From NCBI GenBank assembly GCA_041287365.1, contig JBEULL010000030.1, positions 22,955 through 86,954 on the forward strand: a DNA stretch of 64,000 nucleotides. Reading direction: 5' to 3'. This DNA is from JAQVIJ01 sp041287365. Its GTDB lineage: Bacteria > Desulfobacterota > Dissulfuribacteria > Dissulfuribacterales > DYLC01. The notes under the pieces were generated by a model. The model did no database searches. It was not told the origin of the DNA and was given only the letters and a program-made list of their open reading frames with translations. Positions within the stretch are counted from its first letter, which is position 1. Each line of letters opens with the position of its first letter. Position numbers and translations under genes: made by a program. Positions 58,863-64,000 of this stretch are shown here, piece by piece.

Positions 58863-59123
58863 CTATATCGCCTTTTCCAAGATATCTTTAACCACCCAAC
58901 GCTTATGTTTACTGATAGGCCGGCTCTCTTCTATCAATATAGTATCTCCGAGACCACAACTACCATCAGGATCATGCGCCATATATTTTTTGTGTTTTGA
59001 AATATACTTTCCATAAATAGGATGCTTTAATCTGCGGCTAACTGTAACAACAACAGTTTTATTCATTTTATTGCTGCTAACAATACCTATTAAAGTTTTC
59101 TTTGAATTCTGTTGTTCATTCAT
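58863..59123 (-). CDS. rpsQ: 30S ribosomal protein S17
   Basis: The 86-residue OB-fold protein has IGIVSSNKMNKTVVVTVSRR, HPIYGKYISKHKKYMAHD and the C-terminal SKHKRWVVKDIL. Standard position between rpmC and rplN. Confidence 0.97.
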   Translation of the reverse strand: MNEQQNSKKTLIGIVSSNKMNKTVVVTVSRRLKHPIYGKYISKHKKYMAHDPDGSCGLGDTILIEESRPISKHKRWVVKDILEKAI

Positions 59124-59127
59124 ATCA

Positions 59128-59328
59128 TTATCCTTGACTGCCCATTCTTGCCGTGATTAGTGTTTTAAGACGTGCAATATCTCTTCTGACGACCCTTATA
59201 CGCATGGTATTTTCCAGCTGATGGGTTGCATGCTGAAACCGTAAATTAAAAAGTTCATGACGATACTCCGTCTCTTTTTTCATCAGATCAGCAATATCCA
59301 AATCATTCCAATCGTTCTTTTTCTTCAT
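59128..59328 (-). CDS. rpmC: 50S ribosomal protein L29
   Basis: The 66-residue two-helix protein reads MKKKNDWNDLDIADLMKKE and LFNLRFQHATHQLENTMRIR. It overlaps rplP by four bases (ATGA). Confidence 0.96.
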   Translation of the reverse strand: MKKKNDWNDLDIADLMKKETEYRHELFNLRFQHATHQLENTMRIRVVRRDIARLKTLITARMGSQG

Positions 59329-59741
59329 GCCATCTCACCCCTTGTAACAAACTTGGTAGCTATCGGCAATTTATATGATGCAAGGCGAAACGCCTCTCTG
59401 GCAGAAGCCTCATCGACCCCTTCCATTTCATATAGAATTCTCCCTGGCTTTACTGGGGCCATCCAGTATTCAACAGCTCCCTTACCGCTACCCATTCTTG
59501 TTTCAGCAGGCTTCTTGGTAACTGGCTTATCAGGGAAAATACGAATCCATATCTTGCCGCTACGCTTCATATAACGGCTGATAGCTATTCTCGCCGCCTC
59601 GATTTGCTGGGATGTAATCTTGCCATTTTCAAGGGCCTTCAAGCCAAAATCACCAAATGCAAGCGTTGAACCACGAAATGCCAATCCTTTTATTCTGCCT
59701 TTATGTTGTTTTCTATATTTTACTTTTTTAGGGCTTAACAT
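59325..59741 (-). CDS. rplP: 50S ribosomal protein L16
   Basis: The 138-residue protein has MLSPKKVKYRKQHKGRIKG, WIRIFPDKPVTKKPAETRMG and GKGAVEYWMAPVKPGRILYE. It organises the A-site tRNA pocket of the 50S subunit. Confidence 0.98.
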   Translation of the reverse strand: MLSPKKVKYRKQHKGRIKGLAFRGSTLAFGDFGLKALENGKITSQQIEAARIAISRYMKRSGKIWIRIFPDKPVTKKPAETRMGSGKGAVEYWMAPVKPGRILYEMEGVDEASAREAFRLASYKLPIATKFVTRGEMA

Positions 59742-59790
59742 ATCATTATCCTTAAAAACTCTTTTAAAATTGCTTATACATTCTTATACT

Positions 59791-60441
59791 TTAATTATAC
59801 ATGCCGGGTTCCAACCCAGGCAGAACCTCTCCCTTAAAAATCCAAACCTTTATACCTATAGTTCCGTAAGTGGTATGGGCTTCAGCCAAACCATAATCTA
59901 TATCGGCACGCAGTGTGTGAAGCGGCACCCTGCCTTCCAGATACCACTCTCTTCTGGCCAACTCAGCACCGCCCAAGCGGCCGGCACAAGCTATTCTTAC
60001 GCCCTGAGCGCCAAATTTCATGGCCATACTGACAGCCTTTTTCATTGCCCTTCTAAACGACACCCTTCTCAAAAGTTGGCCTGCTATATTTTCAGCAACC
60101 AATTTTGCATCTATTTCAGGACGCCTCACCTCAACAATATCGATAGCCACAGGTCTTTTGATGAGTTTTTCAATGTCTTTTTTAAGATTCTCGATCTCAG
60201 CACCCTTTTTGCCTATGATGATTCCAGGACGAGCAGTATGTATTTTTACCATCAATCGCTGGGCGGCGCGTTCTATCTCTATGCGTGAAACACCAGCATG
60301 CTTTAATCTGTCGAATAGATATGAACGAAGCTTATTGTCTTCCACAAGCAAGACAGGGTATTCTTTTTGCGCAAACCATTTAGAGTCCCAGCTTCTTGTG
60401 ATCTTCACACGCAAACCAATTGGATTAACCTTCTGTCCCAA
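59791..60441 (-). CDS. rpsC: 30S ribosomal protein S3
   Basis: The 216-residue protein starts MGQKVNPIGLRVKITRSWDS, contains the KH motif RPGIIIGKKGAEIENLKKD and ends with a typical C-terminal domain (GLAEAHTTYGTIGIKVWIFK). It lines the mRNA entry channel. Confidence 0.98.
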   Translation of the reverse strand: MGQKVNPIGLRVKITRSWDSKWFAQKEYPVLLVEDNKLRSYLFDRLKHAGVSRIEIERAAQRLMVKIHTARPGIIIGKKGAEIENLKKDIEKLIKRPVAIDIVEVRRPEIDAKLVAENIAGQLLRRVSFRRAMKKAVSMAMKFGAQGVRIACAGRLGGAELARREWYLEGRVPLHTLRADIDYGLAEAHTTYGTIGIKVWIFKGEVLPGLEPGMYN

Positions 60442-60458
60442 ACTGTCCTCCTACCTTA

Positions 60459-60791
60459 TTATGCTTCATCCAGAATAATAGTAATATGTGAATATCTATG
60501 CAAAATTCTATAAGCACGCCCTTGCGCCCTCGGCTGTATCCTTTTTAACTGAGGACCTTTATCTACAGCGATCTTCTTGACATAGAGATTATCGATATCG
60601 ATGCTTGGATTCTGATCCGCATTGGCTATAGCGGATTCCAAGACTCTTTTGATAAGCCTTGCGCCTTTTTTAGGCATTAAATTTAAGATATGGACAGCAT
60701 CACCCGCCTTTTTACTTTTGATAGCATCGGCTACCAACCGCGCCTTCTGCGGTGAGATTCTGATATATTTGGCAATAGCACGTGCTTGCAT
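60459..60791 (-). CDS. rplV: 50S ribosomal protein L22
   Basis: The 110-residue protein shows AKYIRISPQKARLVADAIKS and the beta-hairpin region with QPRAQGRAYRILHRYSHITI that lines the exit tunnel. Confidence 0.97.
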   Translation of the reverse strand: MQARAIAKYIRISPQKARLVADAIKSKKAGDAVHILNLMPKKGARLIKRVLESAIANADQNPSIDIDNLYVKKIAVDKGPQLKRIQPRAQGRAYRILHRYSHITIILDEA

Positions 60792-60807
60792 GGTTTATAT
60801 CTCCGTT

Positions 60808-61092
60808 TTATTTCTTCTGCACTTTTGTCTTTCTATCACCAGAGTGCATAGTAAAGGTTCGCGTTGGAGCGAATTCACCTAATTTATGGCCAACCATATT
60901 TTCAGTAACAAAAACAGGTATGAACTTGCGCCCGTTGTGTACTGCAAAGGTAAGACCCACCATTTCCGGCAATATCATGGAACGCCTTGACCAGGTCTTC
61001 AAAACCTTCCTATCCTTTGACTGCACAGCCATTTCAACCTTTTTCATCAGATGGTCATCTACAAAAGGACCTTTTTTAATAGATCTTGGCAT
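60808..61092 (-). CDS. rpsS: 30S ribosomal protein S19
   Basis: The 94-residue head protein starts MPRSIKKGPFVDDHLMKKV and has KTWSRRSMILPEMVGLTFAV and KLGEFAPTRTFTMHSGDRK. Confidence 0.98.
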   Translation of the reverse strand: MPRSIKKGPFVDDHLMKKVEMAVQSKDRKVLKTWSRRSMILPEMVGLTFAVHNGRKFIPVFVTENMVGHKLGEFAPTRTFTMHSGDRKTKVQKK

Positions 61093-61111
61093 TGCTCTTC
61101 CCTATATAAGA

Positions 61112-61936
61112 TTATTTTTTCCTTGCTTTGATAATAAATCTGTCACTGGTCTTATTTTTACGCGTCTTATAACCTTTGGTAGGCCAACCCCAAGGACTGC
61201 AAGGATGTCTGCCTCCAGAAGAACGGCCTTCACCACCACCCATTGGATGATCCACCGGATTCATGGCCACGCCTCTTACCGATGGACGTATGCCCAACCA
61301 CCTGCTTCTACCAGCCTTACCAAGCGAGATATTCTCATGATCCAAATTGCCTACCTGTCCGACTGTCGCCTTACATCTGGCCAAAAACAATCTCACTTCG
61401 CCACTCGGCAGGCGCAATTGAACATAATCACCCTCTTTGGCCATCAGCTGGGCAGCAGCGCCGGCGCTTCGCACAATCTGGCCGCCCTTACCCGGCCTCA
61501 TCTCTACATTGTGAACCAATGTACCAAGAGGCATATTCCTTAACTCCATACAGTTACCAGGCCTGATATCAGCTGCAACGTCAGCGACAACGGCATCACC
61601 GACACTCAAACCATGCGGAGCTATAATATAACCCTTTTCCCCATCCAGATATTGAAGCAGAGCGATTCTTGCACTTCTATTGGGATCATATTCGATCGCA
61701 GAGACTTTAGCTGGGATACCAAGCTTATTCCGCTTGAAATCTATGATGCGATAAAAAAGCTTCGATCCGCCGCCCCTGTGTCGCGCTGTCACACGGCCGT
61801 AATTGTTTCTACCACCGGCCTTCTTAAGAGGCTCAATCAGACTTTTTTCTGGCTTAGCCTTGGTAATATCTTTATTATCCAATACGGTCATGAACCGCCT
61901 ACTTTTAGTTGTTGGCTTGAAAGTCTTAATAGGCAT
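61112..61936 (-). CDS. rplB: 50S ribosomal protein L2
   Basis: The 274-residue protein is required for peptidyl-transferase assembly. Landmarks are ITARHRGGGSKLFYRIIDFK-like GRVTARHRGGG, LRNMPLGTLVHNVEMRPGKG, and the C-terminal VRGVAMNPVDHPMGGGEGRS. The ATG at 61936 overlaps the rplW stop (TGATG). Confidence 0.98.
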   Translation of the reverse strand: MPIKTFKPTTKSRRFMTVLDNKDITKAKPEKSLIEPLKKAGGRNNYGRVTARHRGGGSKLFYRIIDFKRNKLGIPAKVSAIEYDPNRSARIALLQYLDGEKGYIIAPHGLSVGDAVVADVAADIRPGNCMELRNMPLGTLVHNVEMRPGKGGQIVRSAGAAAQLMAKEGDYVQLRLPSGEVRLFLARCKATVGQVGNLDHENISLGKAGRSRWLGIRPSVRGVAMNPVDHPMGGGEGRSSGGRHPCSPWGWPTKGYKTRKNKTSDRFIIKARKK

Positions 61937-62229
61937 CAAAATACCCCTGAAAAGAAATCGATAGTATCTTCAGGCCGTAATCTCACTATGGCCTTTTTAA
62001 TATCGGATTTTTTACCGATAAAACGCCCCATTCTTTTGGGCTTACCGGTGATCTTCAATGTATTAACCGAAACCACCTTGACCTTAAATATTTTCTCTAC
62101 AGCTTCTTTGATTTCGATCTTGTTAGCTGTTTTATCGACACGCACGACAATCTGATTAGCCATTTCCTTATGAAATGTAGCCTTCTCAGTAATATGTGGC
62201 GCCTTGATAACAGAATATATATCTCTCAT
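61936..62229 (-). CDS. rplW: 50S ribosomal protein L23
   Basis: The 97-residue protein at the tunnel exit has IKAPHITEKATFHKE and VNTLKITGKPKRMGRFIGKK. It overlaps rplD by four bases. Confidence 0.97.
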   Translation of the reverse strand: MRDIYSVIKAPHITEKATFHKEMANQIVVRVDKTANKIEIKEAVEKIFKVKVVSVNTLKITGKPKRMGRFIGKKSDIKKAIVRLRPEDTIDFFSGVF

Positions 62230-62849
62230 ATCACTAACCTCTGCTGTATCTGTTCGACAGCACCCTCTTTCAAAAGGAGATATTTATACTTCAAAACATC
62301 ATACACATTCAATGCTGACGAGAGCAACACCTTTACATTCGGAATATTTCTCGCTGACAGTTCTACATTTCTATCCTGAGCATCCAAAACAATCAGGGCC
62401 TTGTCGGCATCGAACCGTGTCAAGACCTGCACCATGTCTTTTGTCTTGATCCCTGACAGCTCGAAGTCCCTGATAACCATCAAGGCATCAGCCTTATACT
62501 TGGAAGCCAAGGCCATACGCAATCCCAATTTACGCACCTTTTTAGGGATATTATAGGCATAATCCCTGGGCTTAGGACCGAACACGGAACCGCCGCGGCG
62601 CCATACAGGAGAGGTATTGCTTCCTGCCCTGGCATTGCCGGTACCCTTCTGCCTCCAAGGCTTTTTGCCACCGCCGCTCACTTCATCACGTCTTTTCGTA
62701 GAGGCATTGCCGGACCGCCTCTTGGCAAGCTGCCAATTGACGACATCGTATAGAATTGCAGTATTTGGCTCAAGCGACACAATGGCATCGCTCATTTCAC
62801 ACTCTGCAATCTTTTCTTTTTTTGCATTATATACAGGTAGAATCGCCAT
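62226..62849 (-). CDS. rplD: 50S ribosomal protein L4
   Basis: The 207-residue protein has the tunnel loop KPWRQKGTGNARAGSNTSPV and GGSVFGPKPRDYAYNIPKKV. In E. coli L4 autoregulates the S10 operon; no leader structure was assigned here. Confidence 0.97.
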   Translation of the reverse strand: MAILPVYNAKKEKIAECEMSDAIVSLEPNTAILYDVVNWQLAKRRSGNASTKRRDEVSGGGKKPWRQKGTGNARAGSNTSPVWRRGGSVFGPKPRDYAYNIPKKVRKLGLRMALASKYKADALMVIRDFELSGIKTKDMVQVLTRFDADKALIVLDAQDRNVELSARNIPNVKVLLSSALNVYDVLKYKYLLLKEGAVEQIQQRLVI

Positions 62850-62862
62850 ATTTGCCTATCTC

Positions 62863-63498
62863 CTACTTACAATTCACATAAACCAATTGATTAACGGCCC
62901 CCGGCACGCTACCTTTGACAAAGAGCAAGTTTTCTTCCGGCCTGACATCCATGACCAATGAATTCTTGACGGTCTTCCTATCTCCACCCATTCTACCAGG
63001 CATCCTCTTGCCTTTTATAACATGTGCAGGAAATGTATTTTGACCAGTAGAGCCCATCTCTCTATGATGCTTGGAACCATGCCCCATACTTCCACGGCGG
63101 AAATTGTGTCTTTTCACTGTACCCTGAAATCCCTTACCCTTTGAATAACCAACAATATCAACAAGCTGCTTGATTTCAAGATCATTCAACGTGATAACCT
63201 GGCCAGGCTGAAAGGCTGCTATGTCATCTACCTTAAACTCTGCAAGATGATAAAACCCGTGAGAAACTCCGGCCTTTTTGACATGGCCCTGCTCTGGAAG
63301 TGTGAGCTTGTGCAAAGGCTTCTCCAAATATCCAAGCTGTACAGCATTATAACCATCATTTTCAAGGGTTTTGGTCTGCAATACCGTACAAGGACCCACC
63401 TCCAACACCGTAACAGCCACTGCCTGCCCGGTAGGAGTAAATGTTTTCAGCATACCTTTTTTTCTACCCAGAATGCCCCTGAGCGGCAACATAGTCAT
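62863..63498 (-). CDS. rplC: 50S ribosomal protein L3
   Basis: The 211-residue protein has GILGRKKGMLKTFTPTGQAV and the central loop GSMGHGSKHHREMGSTGQNT and PGRMGGDRKTVKNS. Two ATGs six bases apart (63498, 63492) are both compatible with the AAGGTGAGG upstream. Confidence 0.97.
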   Translation of the reverse strand: MTMLPLRGILGRKKGMLKTFTPTGQAVAVTVLEVGPCTVLQTKTLENDGYNAVQLGYLEKPLHKLTLPEQGHVKKAGVSHGFYHLAEFKVDDIAAFQPGQVITLNDLEIKQLVDIVGYSKGKGFQGTVKRHNFRRGSMGHGSKHHREMGSTGQNTFPAHVIKGKRMPGRMGGDRKTVKNSLVMDVRPEENLLFVKGSVPGAVNQLVYVNCK

Positions 63499-63531
63499 TT
63501 CCTCACCTTTTTTAAAATAAAACTAACCTAT

Positions 63532-63846
63532 CTAATCTATTTTGATTTCCACATCAACACCAGCGGAAAGCTCAAGCTTACCAAGTGCGTCCATGGTTTG
63601 CTGAGTTGGCTCAAGAATATCGACCAACCTCTTATGGGTACGCAACTCAAACTGTTCCCTTGATTTCTTGTCGATATGAGGAGAACGCTGAACAGTAACC
63701 TTATTGATATTCGTAGGAAGCGGAATAGGCCCAACCACTCGCGCTCCGGTCCGTCTCGCAGTATCTACTATCTCATGAACAGACTTGTCAAGCTGTTTAT
63801 GATCATACCCTCTTAGCCTAATTCTGATTCTTTCTGTATTCAACAT
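63532..63846 (-). CDS. rpsJ: 30S ribosomal protein S10
   Basis: The 104-residue protein has RIRIRLRGYDHKQLDKSVHE and TARRTGARVVGPIPLPT, full-length and typical; also the NusE subunit of antitermination complexes. It heads the S10 operon, 12 bases after tuf. Confidence 0.98.
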   Translation of the reverse strand: MLNTERIRIRLRGYDHKQLDKSVHEIVDTARRTGARVVGPIPLPTNINKVTVQRSPHIDKKSREQFELRTHKRLVDILEPTQQTMDALGKLELSAGVDVEIKID

Positions 63847-63858
63847 ATCGCCAACACT

Positions 63859-64000
63859 TTACTCTATAATTTGACTTACTACACCAGCGCCGACAGTGCG
63901 GCCACCCTCACGAATGGCAAAACGAAGACCTTCTTCCATGGCAATAGGCTGAATCAATGTCACCTCAAGAGATACATTGTCGCCAGGCATCACCATCTCA
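63859..64000 (-). CDS. tuf: elongation factor Tu, C-terminal end (cut by window edge)
   Basis: The window ends inside a minus-strand gene whose last codons read EMVMPGDNVSLEVTLIQPIA and FAIREGGRTVGAGVVSQIIE, the C-terminal domain III of EF-Tu. TAA stop at 63859-63861. Its place before rpsJ is the standard str-S10 junction. Confidence 0.96.
   Translation of the reverse strand, partial: EMVMPGDNVSLEVTLIQPIAMEEGLRFAIREGGRTVGAGVVSQIIE

Noticed and set aside
1..64000. tRNA or rRNA genes, prophage, integrative elements, toxin-antitoxin or defence systems
   Set aside because: I looked for integrases, transposases, restriction, Cas, toxin-like and tRNA cloverleaf signals and saw none that could be supported.

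Overview
The window reads as chromosomal backbone of a Gram-negative bacterium, most likely a Desulfobacterota (former Deltaproteobacteria) lineage. Reasons: outer-membrane barrels with terminal aromatic residues, an RND efflux system, a sigma-54 response regulator, an MCP with a dCache_3-like sensor, a CoA-disulfide-reductase/rhodanese fusion, a VKOR-thioredoxin fusion, and dispersed hairpin elements of a style I associate from memory with this group. The taxonomic call is inference; no rRNA or tRNA gene was seen.

Layout. 1-15931 (+): the last codons of an RND adaptor, the RND permease, VKOR-Trx, panC, panD and an M18 aminopeptidase in a tight chain with ATGA overlaps; then, beyond a hairpin element, thyX, nadB, a TVP38 membrane protein, pgpA, cinA, thpR, and a separate cheW-mcp pair. 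16044-23159 (-): DAHP synthase, HMA metal-binding protein, U32 peptidase, sigma-54 response regulator, two-gene ABC exporter, tsaE. 23256-25486 (+): FtsB/DivIC-like protein, Gate-domain membrane protein, RsuA-family pseudouridine synthase. 25514-37407 (-): cold-shock protein, outer-membrane barrel, a broken secreted-protein gene, stand-alone AICAR transformylase, DsbC, CoADR-rhodanese, mfd, a phosphoesterase and a small conserved protein. 37611-37997 (+): a small exported protein. 38010-46092 (-): wrbA, nucleotide-sugar dehydrogenase, fmdB, znuB/znuC/znuA, a large porin and a second DAHP synthase. 46281-46751 (+): greA. 46744-64000 (-): universal stress protein, a DUF4398-like protein, an M23 peptidase, then the ribosomal supercluster from rplQ back to the truncated tuf gene (alpha, spc and S10 operons), lacking rpmD and adk.

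The most distinctive signal is a family of five dispersed 154-188 bp elements with about 20-25 bp terminal inverted repeats beginning TGATGG, all in the same orientation (6982, 32352, 36150, 39956, 41277). They sit at gene ends, and in several copies a stop codon of the neighbouring gene lies in or against the terminal repeat. The copy between znuC and znuB is flanked by a perfect 12-bp direct repeat that gives znuC its stop and znuB its start, which suggests how an element could enter an overlapping gene pair without breaking either gene. Copies 1-4 have an AT-rich core; copy 5 has an unrelated GC-rich core between the same ends.

Functional themes are cofactor biosynthesis (pantothenate, NAD, thymidylate), thiol and sulfur redox (VKOR-Trx, DsbC, CoADR-Rhd), zinc uptake close to zinc-ribbon forms of S4, S14 and L36, and translation. 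I found no defence island, prophage, integron, CRISPR array or biosynthetic cluster.
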